From CAIRDP01 sp037141915 (GTDB lineage: Bacteria; Bacteroidota; Bacteroidia; Bacteroidales; FEN-979): 21,901 nt of DNA. Below the pieces are notes generated by a model. That model did no database searches. It worked only from the letters and a program-made list of their open reading frames with translations, and had not been told where the DNA came from. Location of the stretch: the NCBI GenBank assembly GCA_037141915.1, contig JBAXBP010000046.1, positions 1-21,901 on the forward strand, written 5' to 3'. Shown one piece after another: positions 14,106 to 21,901 of the stretch. The first letter of the stretch is position 1, and each line of letters begins with the position of its first letter. The position numbers were made by a program, and so were the translations under genes.

Positions 14106-16525
14106 CAGCTTTAAGCAGGCTTCTCACCGGTTTTCTGCTTCTTTTCTGTGCCACAGTCATGGCGCAGGAAGCAAAGGTGCATGGCTTTTTGAATGATAGT
14201 GAAGGCAAGCCTCTGGAATTTGCCAATATAGCTGTTAAAGGCACGACCACCGGTACGTCGACATCCAAAGACGGCTCATATGAACTGAGTGTTCCTGCAG
14301 GGAAGGATATTGTTTTGCTATTCTCCAGCGTTGGATTTGCAACTGATTCCGTAAGGATGAACCTGAAAAAAGGTGAGAAAAGACTGCTCAACCGCCAGCT
14401 GAAGCCAAGCTCCACCCAGCTTTCGACTATTGAAGTTAAAGACCAGCAACTGAGGACCAACACCTTCAGCAGGCTTGACCCCAAGGCAATTTCCTATATT
14501 CCAACCATCAATGCAAGCGTGGAAGACCTTATCAAAACCATGCCGGGAGTGAGTTCACGGAATGAACTCAGTTCCCAGTATTCTGTCCGTGGTGGTAATT
14601 TCGACGAGAACCTGGTGTTCGTGAACGATATTGAGATCTACCGTCCATACCTTGTAAGGGCAGGGCAGCAGGAAGGCCAGAGTTTCCTGAACCCCGACCT
14701 GGTTTCAGGGATCAGTTTTTCGGCAGGTGGATTTGATGCAAAATACGGGGATAAGATGTCGAGTGTCCTGGATGTTAAATACAAGAAACCCACGCAGTTT
14801 GCAGCTTCATTCGAAGCCAGCCTCCTGGGGGCAACTGCCCATGTTGAAGGTAAAATCGCAAGAAAATTAGCCTACCTTTTTGGTGTGAGGTATAAGACCA
14901 ACACATACCTGCTGAATTCCCTCGATACCAAGGGGAATTATAAACCCAGGTTTTTCGATGTACAGGGCATGCTGTACTATGATTTCAGCAGTAAATGGGA
15001 ATTATCGGTATTCGGGAGTTACACCGCAAATGCATTTAAACTCATCCCGCAGAGCCAGACCACCACCTTCGGAAGCGACGCGGTGACTGCATACCAGGTG
15101 AAGATCTTTTTTGACGGGCAGGAGAACGACCATTATGAGAACTGGCTGGCTTCAGCCACTCTGACCTTTAAACCAAACGACCACCTGCGGCTGAAGCTCA
15201 TGGGATCGGCCTACCAGACCTGGGAAGCCCAGACCTATGACATATCCGGAGAGTACTGGCTCGGCCAGGTTGAACTTACCGGTAAGGATGCCGGGAACCT
15301 GATACAGCTTCTTGGCGTTGGCGCCTACCTGGATCATGCCAGGGACTACCTTGACGGCACGGTTTACAACATCGAACACCGGGGGTCTTATGAGCAAGGC
15401 AGAAGCCAGATGCTCTGGGGCATAAAGTACCAGCATGACTTATTCAGTTATACCATGAACGAGTGGCAGATGCTCGATTCGGCAGGGTATTCATTACCCC
15501 GCCCCCAGGATTCACTCGGAAAAAATCCTCCTCCTCATGGAGATTTCTATCTTTCCGACGTGCTGAAAGCCACGGGAGGTATGAGCACCAACAAGGGAGA
15601 TGCTTTTATCCAGAACACATGGACTTTCAAAAATCAAAAGAATGATATCGGGCTGACTGCGGGGGCAAGGTTCATTTATTCAGATTATAACGGCCAGTTC
15701 CTGTTCAACCCCCGGGCCAATTTTTCGTTCAAGCCCCACTGGAAAAAAGAGATGGTTTTCAGAATTTCAGGGGGAGTTTATTCCCAGCCTCCAACCTTCA
15801 GGGAAATGACAGACCTGCAGGGCCTTATTGTTCCCGGGCTTAAAGCACAAACCTCCTACCAGGGCGTGGCCGGCAGCGATCTCTACTTCAGCATGTGGCA
15901 CAGGCCGTTCAAACTCGTTGCCGAAGTGTACTACAAGTACATCCAGGATCTCATCCCTTATGAGATAGATAACCTCAGGATCAGGTATTACGGCACAAAC
16001 GACGCCCATGGCTATGCCGGGGGCATTGATTTCAGGATCAACGGCGAATTTGTCAAAGGGGCAGAATCCTGGGCCAGCCTTTCCCTGATGCGCACCGAAG
16101 AGTATTTCCAGGGTCACTGGGTCCCTCGCCCCACTGATCAGAGGTTCAATCTTTCAATCTTTTTCCAGGACTATATCCCCGGTTTTCCAACCTGGAAGGT
16201 TGCGATAACACTTGTCTATGGAAGCGGGCTTCCTTACGGTGCACCTGATTCACCCAGGTACGCCCAGACTTACAGGATGCCTCCCTACCGCCGGGTCGAC
16301 ATAGGCCTTTCAAAACAACTTATTGGGGAATACACCCACTTCTCAGGTAAAAACCCTCTTAGGGCGTTCAAATCCCTGTGGGTTGGACTTGATGTATTCA
16401 ACCTTTTCGATTTTGCCAATACAGTTTCATACCAATGGATCACCGACGTACAGGGCCGGCAGTACAACGTTCCAAACTACCTCACCCCGAGGTTGTTCAA
16501 CCTGAAGCTGGTGGCAGCCTTTTGA
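14102..16525 (+). CDS. TonB-dependent outer-membrane receptor with N-terminal regulatory domain
   Basis: This 807-residue protein has a signal peptide (about 1-21, ending in VMAQ), a carboxypeptidase-regulatory-like domain (about 25-95: VHGFLNDSEGKPLEFANIAV, TGTSTSKDGSYELSVPAG), a plug domain with VEDLIKTMPGVSSRN near 140-154 and YSVRGGNFDENLVFVNDIEI near 160-179, and a long beta-barrel of alternating polar/aromatic strands ending in a terminal Phe, the usual outer-membrane insertion signal. Such receptors import ligands across the outer membrane with TonB-ExbBD energy. No SusD gene lies nearby, so a SusCD glycan importer is unlikely, and the ligand is unknown. It is translationally coupled to the small exported protein upstream. 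Its TGA stop is the first three bases of a heptamer repeat array. Confidence 0.92.
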   Translation: MTALSRLLTGFLLLFCATVMAQEAKVHGFLNDSEGKPLEFANIAVKGTTTGTSTSKDGSYELSVPAGKDIVLLFSSVGFATDSVRMNLKKGEKRLLNRQLKPSSTQLSTIEVKDQQLRTNTFSRLDPKAISYIPTINASVEDLIKTMPGVSSRNELSSQYSVRGGNFDENLVFVNDIEIYRPYLVRAGQQEGQSFLNPDLVSGISFSAGGFDAKYGDKMSSVLDVKYKKPTQFAASFEASLLGATAHVEGKIARKLAYLFGVRYKTNTYLLNSLDTKGNYKPRFFDVQGMLYYDFSSKWELSVFGSYTANAFKLIPQSQTTTFGSDAVTAYQVKIFFDGQENDHYENWLASATLTFKPNDHLRLKLMGSAYQTWEAQTYDISGEYWLGQVELTGKDAGNLIQLLGVGAYLDHARDYLDGTVYNIEHRGSYEQGRSQMLWGIKYQHDLFSYTMNEWQMLDSAGYSLPRPQDSLGKNPPPHGDFYLSDVLKATGGMSTNKGDAFIQNTWTFKNQKNDIGLTAGARFIYSDYNGQFLFNPRANFSFKPHWKKEMVFRISGGVYSQPPTFREMTDLQGLIVPGLKAQTSYQGVAGSDLYFSMWHRPFKLVAEVYYKYIQDLIPYEIDNLRIRYYGTNDAHGYAGGIDFRINGEFVKGAESWASLSLMRTEEYFQGHWVPRPTDQRFNLSIFFQDYIPGFPTWKVAITLVYGSGLPYGAPDSPRYAQTYRMPPYRRVDIGLSKQLIGEYTHFSGKNPLRAFKSLWVGLDVFNLFDFANTVSYQWITDVQGRQYNVPNYLTPRLFNLKLVAAF

Positions 16526-16578
16526 ACCGTGAACCGTGACTCGTGATCCGGTTCACGGTTCACGGTTCACGGTTCACG
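16523..16578. terminator. Heptamer inverted-repeat array between convergent stops; probable bidirectional terminator
   Basis: The left half is TGAACCG x2, TGACTCG, TGATCCG (16523-16550); the right half is GTTCACG x4 (16551-16578). They fold around the axis 16549/16550 into a 27-position stem with only three non-Watson-Crick positions (16547/16552, 16541/16558, 16540/16559). A short T-run follows on the plus strand. The stop codon of the receptor (16523-16525) lies in the first unit; the rocD stop is at 16582-16584. Confidence 0.75.
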
Positions 16579-16581
16579 GTT

Positions 16582-17805
16582 TTATTCCAGCTCCTTTATT
16601 GATTCCTTGATTATGGCAACCGCTTCGCGGACCTGGGCTTCATTGATCACCAGGGGTGGTGCGAAACGGATGATGTGGTCGTGGGTGGGTTTTGCCAGGA
16701 GTCCGTTGTCACGCATCTTGAGGCAGACATCCCATGCGCTTTTGCCGTTATGGGGTTTGATCACTATGGCGTTCAAAAGGCCTTTGCCACGAACCAGTTC
16801 GATAAAGGGTGAATTGATGGCAGAAACTTCAGAACGGAAGATCTCTCCCATTTTCTGTGCATTTTCGGCCAGTTTCTCATCCCTTACCACTTCGAGTGCT
16901 GCTATTGCGACGCGGGCAGCAACCGGGTTCCCGCCGAAAGTGGATCCGTGTTCTCCCGGGTGAATGGTAAGCATGATATGGTCATCAGCAAGCACTGCTG
17001 ATATAGGGAGCACGCCGCCCGATAAAGCTTTTCCGAGAATAAGCACATCGGGTTTGAAGCCTTCCCAGTCGCATGCCAGGAGTTTTCCGGTACGTGCTAT
17101 CCCGGTCTGTACTTCATCGGCAATGAACAACACATTCTTCGCCTTGCACATATCGTAGGCTTTCTTCAGGTATCCTTCCTGAGGCACGTAAACCCCTGCT
17201 TCACCCTGTATGGGCTCAACCAGGAAGCCTGCTACGTTCGGATCCTGCAGCGCCTGCTCAAGAGCCGGCAGGTCGTTGTAAGGAATCGTGATAAAACCGG
17301 GAGTGAAAGGCCCGAAATCATCCCTTGCCTGCGGGTCGGTCGACATGGAGATCACCGATATCGTCCTTCCGTGAAAATTATTCTCACAGCAAATGATCTT
17401 GGCCTGGTTTTCAGGAACGCCCTTGACCTTGTATGCCCATTTGCGGCACAGTTTCAGTGCCGTTTCATCGCCTTCGGCCCCTGTATTCATAGGCAGTACG
17501 CGCTCATAGCCGAAATATTCGGTGATGAATTTTTCATATACTCCGAGCACGTTGTTGTAAAATGCGCGGGAAGTAAGCTCCAGGGTCTGCACCTGGTCTA
17601 TCAATGCTTTTGTGATTTTTGGATGGCAGTGCCCCTGGTTCACGGCGGAATAAGCCGAGAGGAAATCGAAATAGCGCTTTCCTTCAACATCCCACATGAA
17701 CACACCCTGGCCTTTCGCAAGCACCACGGGCAGAGGATGATAGTTATGAGCCCCATACTTATCTTCGAGCTCAATAGCCTCCTGTGATTTTTTTACTTCA
17801 GTCAT
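16582..17805 (-). CDS. rocD: Ornithine-oxo-acid aminotransferase
   Basis: This 407-residue class III PLP aminotransferase moves the delta-amino group of ornithine to 2-oxoglutarate, giving glutamate semialdehyde for proline/arginine metabolism. Diagnostic features are KYGAHNYHPLPVVL (16-29), shared with eukaryotic ornithine aminotransferases, MNTGAEGDETALKLCRKW (106-123), NNFHGRT (142-148), the PLP-binding Asp230 in ADEVQTG and the Schiff-base Lys259 in LGKALSGG. Length matches the family. No clear TAnnTTTG box is seen in the spacer before its ATG (17806-17840), which otherwise holds an inverted repeat. It converges on the TonB-dependent receptor gene through a repeat-based hairpin. Assignment over acetylornithine aminotransferase rests on the YGAHNYHPLP motif. 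Confidence 0.95.
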   Translation of the reverse strand: MTEVKKSQEAIELEDKYGAHNYHPLPVVLAKGQGVFMWDVEGKRYFDFLSAYSAVNQGHCHPKITKALIDQVQTLELTSRAFYNNVLGVYEKFITEYFGYERVLPMNTGAEGDETALKLCRKWAYKVKGVPENQAKIICCENNFHGRTISVISMSTDPQARDDFGPFTPGFITIPYNDLPALEQALQDPNVAGFLVEPIQGEAGVYVPQEGYLKKAYDMCKAKNVLFIADEVQTGIARTGKLLACDWEGFKPDVLILGKALSGGVLPISAVLADDHIMLTIHPGEHGSTFGGNPVAARVAIAALEVVRDEKLAENAQKMGEIFRSEVSAINSPFIELVRGKGLLNAIVIKPHNGKSAWDVCLKMRDNGLLAKPTHDHIIRFAPPLVINEAQVREAVAIIKESIKELE

Positions 17806-17840
17806 ATATTATGTACTTTAATATTATGGTCAATTTTCAA

Positions 17841-17912
17841 GCAGTAAGCAGCGAGGTAGCGAGAAGTGAGAAGCGAAATTTCGCTACCTCGCTACTCGCT
17901 ATTTCGCTACCT
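17841..17912. repeat. AGCGAGGT-type inverted repeat array
   Basis: The left half contains GCAGCGAGGTAGCGAGAAGTGAGAAGCG; the right half is the near-complement, TTTCGCTACCTCGCTACTCGC, continuing to CGCTACCT. The centre is AGCGAAATTTCGCT (17872-17885), a perfect palindrome. Units are about 8 bp, degenerate, and one base is missing on the left. It lies five bases past the stop of the sorting-domain protein on the minus strand and probably ends that transcript. A related fragment follows purC at 8331-8344. Confidence 0.7.
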
Positions 17913-17916
17913 GATA

Positions 17917-18876
17917 TTATCGGTTGACGATGAATGAGCCTGTTCCCAGTGAAGTATTGTCTTTGCTCATTCTGTAATAATACATTCCTGAAGGCAGTGC
18001 GCTGATATCGAAACGGGCATTCACATCATTCATCTGGTGCTTTCCGACCAAACGGCCCTGTACATTATAAATCTCAAAACTTCCGTCCTGTATAGCTTTT
18101 TCGAGTGTAACATTGATATGGTCCGAAGCAGGATTAGGGCTGACGCTGAGGCTCAGGGTCTGGGTCAGCAGGTTTTCAACACCCCAGGGGAAAACACCTG
18201 TAAGTGTCACGTCATCAAAATAAGCCTGGCTGCCCGGCTGGCCAACAGATCCCATCATGTTTGAAGCGCTGTAGCCTGCGCAGGACAGTAAAAGAACAGT
18301 TACAGAATCGGGCATTGTCGCATTCTTATAATTTATGGCCTCATCAAACTGGGTCCATGTGCTGACTACAGTCTTGAAAACTATCCTGTTGTATGCAATT
18401 GTATCCCGTTGTTTAGTACTGGTATTCCATTTGGAAAAAAGCACGATGGCAGCGGTGGAATCACCATTCAGGGGATATGACTGGTACCAACCCTGGAAAC
18501 GTTCAGGTTTTGTAGTCCATTTAAATTTTTCTCCAAGAACGGCTGCTGACTTGGCCCAATTTATCTTCAAAGTCCCTATAACACCGGGGATTGTCACAAC
18601 CAAAGGATAAGCAATAACCATAAGCCTGGTAATGCAGCGTGCTGAATAGAGTCCGGCATGCATCGTGTCGCTGCTGGGGTAAACGGTGATGCCTGCAGAA
18701 GTAGGCACCGTATCAAGGATATTCAGAGTGTGAAAGAACCCCCCGGTTGGTTCATAATAACCCCAGTTTGGTTTAAGCAACCAGGATTCGAAACCTCCGT
18801 TTGGAAGAGTTGACTGCTGGCTGAAGCCATGCAGGCCGAAGCAAATAAAAGCAAAAAGTACGAGTAATTTTTTCAT
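17917..18876 (-). CDS. Type IX-secreted protein with PCMD-like (carbohydrate-related) domain
   Basis: This 319-residue protein has a signal peptide (about 1-19, ending GFSQ). Residues about 25-230 look like the putative carbohydrate metabolism domain (PCMD) or a similar jelly-roll: LPNGGFESW at the start, TMHAGLYSARC near 71-81, GTLKINW, FQGWYQSYP, and YFDDVTLTG at its end. Residues 241-319 form a type A C-terminal sorting domain: LSVSPNPASDHINVTL, FEIYNVQGRLV, FDISALPSGMYYYR and a closing SFIVNR; it directs the folded protein through the type IX secretion system to the cell surface or medium. It starts 32 bases after the receptor gene stop on the same strand, without a visible promoter of its own, so the two are likely one operon. 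Ligand unknown. Confidence 0.85.
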   Translation of the reverse strand: MKKLLVLFAFICFGLHGFSQQSTLPNGGFESWLLKPNWGYYEPTGGFFHTLNILDTVPTSAGITVYPSSDTMHAGLYSARCITRLMVIAYPLVVTIPGVIGTLKINWAKSAAVLGEKFKWTTKPERFQGWYQSYPLNGDSTAAIVLFSKWNTSTKQRDTIAYNRIVFKTVVSTWTQFDEAINYKNATMPDSVTVLLLSCAGYSASNMMGSVGQPGSQAYFDDVTLTGVFPWGVENLLTQTLSLSVSPNPASDHINVTLEKAIQDGSFEIYNVQGRLVGKHQMNDVNARFDISALPSGMYYYRMSKDNTSLGTGSFIVNR

Positions 18877-18908
18877 GTTAATGATTTATTTGATTAGTGT
18901 TTTTTTTA

Positions 18909-21317
18909 TCAGATATTCAACAATAATTGCAATGAAGTTGTCCTTGGAGCCTCGATTGTAACAGGCCTGAGCGAATATTCAGTATTCATAAGGTTGTTCA
19001 CCATGAAAGAGACTTTGAAAATCCCAAAGGCATAACCAACCCTAAAATCCACAATGAAATTTCCATTATGATGCTGTTCACGGTATTTGACGATGCCTGA
19101 ATGCATGGGTTTGTCGAGGCTGTAAAGAAAGACGTCAATGTTCTTCATGTACCCGTAATACCGGCCTGTTATCCCCGCTGAAAAACGCTTTTTAAAGGTA
19201 AACTGGAAGTCCGATTTAACCAGGTTCTGTATCCTATACTTCAATATGTTCCCACTGGTATCCGAAGAAGTGTTCGCATAGGTATAGGTAGTTTTGGGAG
19301 GCCCTTCATTTACATAGTAAACGTAATTCGGCTTTGTGGCCTGTGGCACAGTGTAAGTATATCCTATAAGGACGGAAAGTTCAAGATCTTTTGCCAGTTT
19401 CCCTTCTCCGGCATAGGTGAAATCAAAACCATAGATCCGGGCAGGGCCTGTATTCAGGAACTTAAAGCCCATGTTTTTCTGGAAATTAGTACTATGCCCC
19501 CAAAGCCCAAAATTAAATTCAATATAATTAAAATAATCCTCGTAAAATCCCGCCAGATCGAACATGGATGCAAATTTTCCAGTCTTGAACACCTGCTTGA
19601 TCCCGACTTCGTAAGAGTTACAGTTTTCGGACTGCAATACGGGGTTGGGATAGAATCCAAACCCGCCTGAATTGGTTGTAATATAACGCTCCCCGATGCT
19701 CGGTGCACGATAACCTTGCCCGGCAGATGCCCTGATGTATGTTCCCCTTGCAGCCTGGAAATTCAAACCGGCCCTGAAGATCGGTTTGCTTTCAATAAGG
19801 TCGGCAATATTATAATATTCATAACGGGCCCCTGCTTCGATAGTCAGTCGGTTCCAGAATTTTTTTGAAAGTTGAATATATACCGAAGCATTTTCCGAAT
19901 TGTATTGCCCCGATTGGTTTGCCGTTGTTGTCCCATCTGCCGCCAGAATACCGCTGAAAACCTGACCTTCGGAATGTGAATAAACATTTACTACACCTGC
20001 AGCCAATGTTAAGTCACCCAGTTTACTGAACCTCCGGCTATATTTAAGTTCATTATAGAGGGTCGTATACCTGTTCGACTGGTTATTGGTGGCATTGGTA
20101 TTCCCGTAGTACACACGGTTCTTAAAACTGAACTGGTTCCCTTTTTTATCAAAGTATTTAATAAAAGGATCTGCATAGAAACTGAATACCTTGAAATATG
20201 ACAGAGCACCAGGATAAGATTTGTAAATATTCGTATCTGCATCGTACCAGAAATAAGTTTCGGCATTTTCATTGTACATGAAATTTGCATTTAACCCGTA
20301 GGTAAGTCCCGGAACCTTTTTATTTCTAACCCTGGTATTAAAATATAATTTAGCACGTTTGGTGAACTCACCCTTGTTAAATGCTGTGTCGGAAGCCACT
20401 TCCGGTACGCCGCCTATATATCCTCCATCACTAAAATAACTGGCGCCGACACTTAAATCAATATTATCGAACTGCTGAAGATGCGTGACCGATATGCCAT
20501 ACTGAATCGGGTTAAAACCGGACCAAGGTTTTGTATAACTCCTTGGAGGTGCATTATAAATGCCAATAAAAGAATTTACTTTTGTTTCAGGTATGGATTT
20601 CGGATATACCGTCCTGATATTGATTGCTCCTGTGATGGCCGAAGAGCCATAGATTACCGAGGAGGCGCCTTTTATTAGTTCTATCTGTTCCACATCATCC
20701 ACAGGGAGAAAACCCCAGTCAGGCCTTCCTGCATCCCCCCTCATCATAGGTATTTCATCCACCATCACCATCACCCTGCTGCCAAGTCCCGAGCTGAACC
20801 CGCTTCCTCCTCTGATCTGGGGCTCATTGTCAACAATGGCAATACCGGGGATCTTATCAATGGCTTTGTCAACGCTTGATGGGTTGGAAGCCTGGATTGT
20901 CTGAGCACTAAGCACATCAATTGTGGCTATCGATTCTTCCACCTTCTGTTCATATTTTGAACCTGAAACAACAACAGTGTTCAGCTCCTGGGCAGTGGGT
21001 TTCATCAGGATATCAAGTAAAATCTGCTTTCCGTCACCCGGGATGTTGATTGGACGCTCAAGTTTCTCATATCCTATACAGGAAAACACAAGAACATGTT
21101 CGCCTTTTTCAAGTTCAATTTTATAGAAACCGTTAACATCGGTAAAAGTTCCGCCCGGTTTTCCTTTGATACCGATATTGGCGAAAGAAACCGGATCGGT
21201 ATTCGAAACATCCGTGACCTTGCCTTTGACCACCGTGTGGTTCTGAGCCAGCAGGCCGGATAAAGGAAGGAATGAAAAAGATACCAGAAATATAATTAAA
21301 TGTAAGAATTGCTTCAT
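18909..21317 (-). CDS. TonB-dependent receptor with N-terminal regulatory domain (BtuB/CirA-like layout)
   Basis: The 802-residue product has a signal peptide (about 1-25, ending GLLAQ), a carboxypeptidase-regulatory-like domain (about 28-108: VVKGKVTDVSNTDPVSFANI, GGTFTDVNGFYKIELEKGEH, VLVFSCIGYE), a possible TonB-box-like TVVVSGS (114-120), a plug domain (about 125-235: SSVDKAIDKIPGIAIVDN, QIRGGSGFSSGLGSRV, VMVDEIPMMRGDAG, IELIKGASSVIYGSSAITGA) and a barrel to the end. The plug reads like vitamin/siderophore-type receptors rather than SusC. The last residues are LQLLLNI, without the usual terminal Phe. I chose ATG 21317; the frame also allows a TTG at 21320. It probably forms an operon with the type IX-secreted protein downstream. 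The substrate is unknown. Confidence 0.92.
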   Translation of the reverse strand: MKQFLHLIIFLVSFSFLPLSGLLAQNHTVVKGKVTDVSNTDPVSFANIGIKGKPGGTFTDVNGFYKIELEKGEHVLVFSCIGYEKLERPINIPGDGKQILLDILMKPTAQELNTVVVSGSKYEQKVEESIATIDVLSAQTIQASNPSSVDKAIDKIPGIAIVDNEPQIRGGSGFSSGLGSRVMVMVDEIPMMRGDAGRPDWGFLPVDDVEQIELIKGASSVIYGSSAITGAINIRTVYPKSIPETKVNSFIGIYNAPPRSYTKPWSGFNPIQYGISVTHLQQFDNIDLSVGASYFSDGGYIGGVPEVASDTAFNKGEFTKRAKLYFNTRVRNKKVPGLTYGLNANFMYNENAETYFWYDADTNIYKSYPGALSYFKVFSFYADPFIKYFDKKGNQFSFKNRVYYGNTNATNNQSNRYTTLYNELKYSRRFSKLGDLTLAAGVVNVYSHSEGQVFSGILAADGTTTANQSGQYNSENASVYIQLSKKFWNRLTIEAGARYEYYNIADLIESKPIFRAGLNFQAARGTYIRASAGQGYRAPSIGERYITTNSGGFGFYPNPVLQSENCNSYEVGIKQVFKTGKFASMFDLAGFYEDYFNYIEFNFGLWGHSTNFQKNMGFKFLNTGPARIYGFDFTYAGEGKLAKDLELSVLIGYTYTVPQATKPNYVYYVNEGPPKTTYTYANTSSDTSGNILKYRIQNLVKSDFQFTFKKRFSAGITGRYYGYMKNIDVFLYSLDKPMHSGIVKYREQHHNGNFIVDFRVGYAFGIFKVSFMVNNLMNTEYSLRPVTIEAPRTTSLQLLLNI

Positions 21318-21336
21318 CAAATGATCAATTTGGGTT

Positions 21337-21344
21337 CAAAATTA
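21337..21344 (-). promoter_or_regulatory. -7 promoter box for the receptor/sorting-domain operon
   Basis: The minus strand reads TAATTTTG, an exact TAnnTTTG match, 19 bases before ATG 21317 and inside the short gap after the UbiD-like gene. It suggests independent transcription of the receptor operon. No -33 box was recognised. Confidence 0.5.
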
Positions 21345-21350
21345 CGAAAA

Positions 21351-21901
21351 TTAATTTTGTTTATCCTGTTTCCCTGCCCTTGCCACAGCTCCATCACTGA
21401 TTATCAATGATTTAAATTGCAGGGAAGGAGAAGGGATGAAGCTCCCCAGGCCCAGGGAATTCCATCGGGAATCTATGCTTTCCATGGTCTTGTCGTCCAT
21501 AACGATCACGTTGGGCCAGTCCCGTTTAAACCCGTCCGTTTCATAGCTCTTCATGGTTCCGTCTATGAACAGCACAGGGAATTTATTTCCACCGGTATCT
21601 TCGGTATAAAAACAATCCCTCATAGGGTCAAGATTATTGGCAACAATCCAGCTCATTGTCGAAAGATTTTGAATGCAGGATTGAACATCGGTAAAAATGA
21701 TGAAGTTAACATCCTTTATCAGCCCGGCATCATTGATCTGCCTTGCAATCTGGCGGACTTCAGCAGGCTTTGTCTTATTTACTCCAAGTATTAGTGCAGA
21801 TATCCCTTCTTTAATAAGTTCAGTGTTTGCGGATGTGAGAGCAGGTATGGCTGTCATAAGCCTCTTTTCATCAACATATGGACTGCCCCTTTCGACTGTA
21901 T
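21351..21901 (-). CDS. UbiD-family decarboxylase, C-terminal part (5' end missing)
   Basis: The frame is open to the right edge, so only the last 183 codons are seen; the ATG at 21857 is internal, since upstream codons read GSPYVDEKRL straight into TAIPALTSANTELIKEG. The stretch IPALTSANTELIKEGISALI, the NFIIFTDVQ strand, WIVANNLDPMRDC, and the late DGFKRDWPNVIVMDDKTM followed by LGLGSFIPSPSLQFKSL match the C-terminal region of Bacteroidota UbiD-type decarboxylases, which need prenylated FMN and are usually annotated for menaquinone biosynthesis. The catalytic core would lie outside the window. It precedes the TonB-dependent receptor gene by 33 bases on the same strand, but a promoter box in that gap argues against a single operon. 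Confidence 0.85.
   Translation of the reverse strand, partial: TVERGSPYVDEKRLMTAIPALTSANTELIKEGISALILGVNKTKPAEVRQIARQINDAGLIKDVNFIIFTDVQSCIQNLSTMSWIVANNLDPMRDCFYTEDTGGNKFPVLFIDGTMKSYETDGFKRDWPNVIVMDDKTMESIDSRWNSLGLGSFIPSPSLQFKSLIISDGAVARAGKQDKQN

Noticed and set aside
14102..16525. SusCD-type glycan utilisation locus
   Set aside because: No SusD-like lipoprotein, glycoside hydrolase or dedicated regulator lies beside either receptor gene.
1..21901. tRNA, rRNA, insertion sequences, prophage or a known defence system beyond the MazF pair
   Set aside because: I read both strands for typical motifs and found no transposase, integrase, structural phage gene or RNA gene; a covariance-model search would settle small RNAs.

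Overview
The window looks like chromosomal DNA from a Bacteroidota bacterium, probably a Bacteroidales-like or uncultured lineage. The signs are two TonB-dependent receptors with N-terminal carboxypeptidase-regulatory-like domains, a secreted protein with a C-terminal type IX secretion sorting domain, a DUF3667-type membrane protein, a UbiD-family decarboxylase of the Bacteroidota type, weak or absent Shine-Dalgarno sequences, and several TAnnTTTG elements (the Bacteroidota -7 promoter box) just upstream of start codons. Both edges cut genes: a DUF3667-like gene on the left and a UbiD-like gene on the right.

Layout. 1-2400: the end of a DUF3667-like membrane protein, a minus-strand SAM hydrolase (DUF62), and phoH, which diverges from it through two -7 boxes that face each other. 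2487-7300: an accessory-looking block with a class I methyltransferase, a TMTC-like multi-spanning GT-C/TPR protein, a methyltransferase-GT2 fusion, and a MazF toxin with a ribbon-helix-helix antitoxin. 7383-10310: purC, then a repeat-rich spacer, a DegT-family sugar aminotransferase and a PglC/WcaJ-like phosphosugar transferase; the last two are joined by a 7-bp tandem array. 10333-13340: a HAD-family lipoprotein phosphatase on the minus strand, divergent cinA, then rpmB closed by a strong terminator. 13419-16525: a two-gene envelope operon, a small regulatory-domain protein overlapping a TonB-dependent receptor. 16582-21901: ornithine aminotransferase, a type IX-secreted PCMD-like protein, a second TonB-dependent receptor and the UbiD-like gene, all on the minus strand.

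How it fits together. Housekeeping functions (purC, cinA, rpmB, phoH, rocD, ubiD-like) are mixed with envelope functions. The methyltransferases, GT2 fusion, GT-C/TPR protein, DegT aminotransferase and phosphosugar transferase suggest surface glycan or glycolipid synthesis, but they are scattered and on both strands, so they do not form one operon. The two TonB-dependent receptors each pair with a small exported partner.

The least routine signal is non-coding. Short 7-8 bp repeats sit directly on or beside stop codons at four places: (TGAATCG)3(TGAACCG)3 at 9682-9723, an inverted array of the same heptamer between two convergent stops at 16523-16578, an AGCGAGGT-like inverted array at 17841-17912, and a fragment of that last family after purC at 8331-8344. 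I see no CRISPR, tRNA, rRNA, insertion sequence or convincing new multi-gene defence or biosynthetic system. No gene-free stretch exceeds 300 bases.
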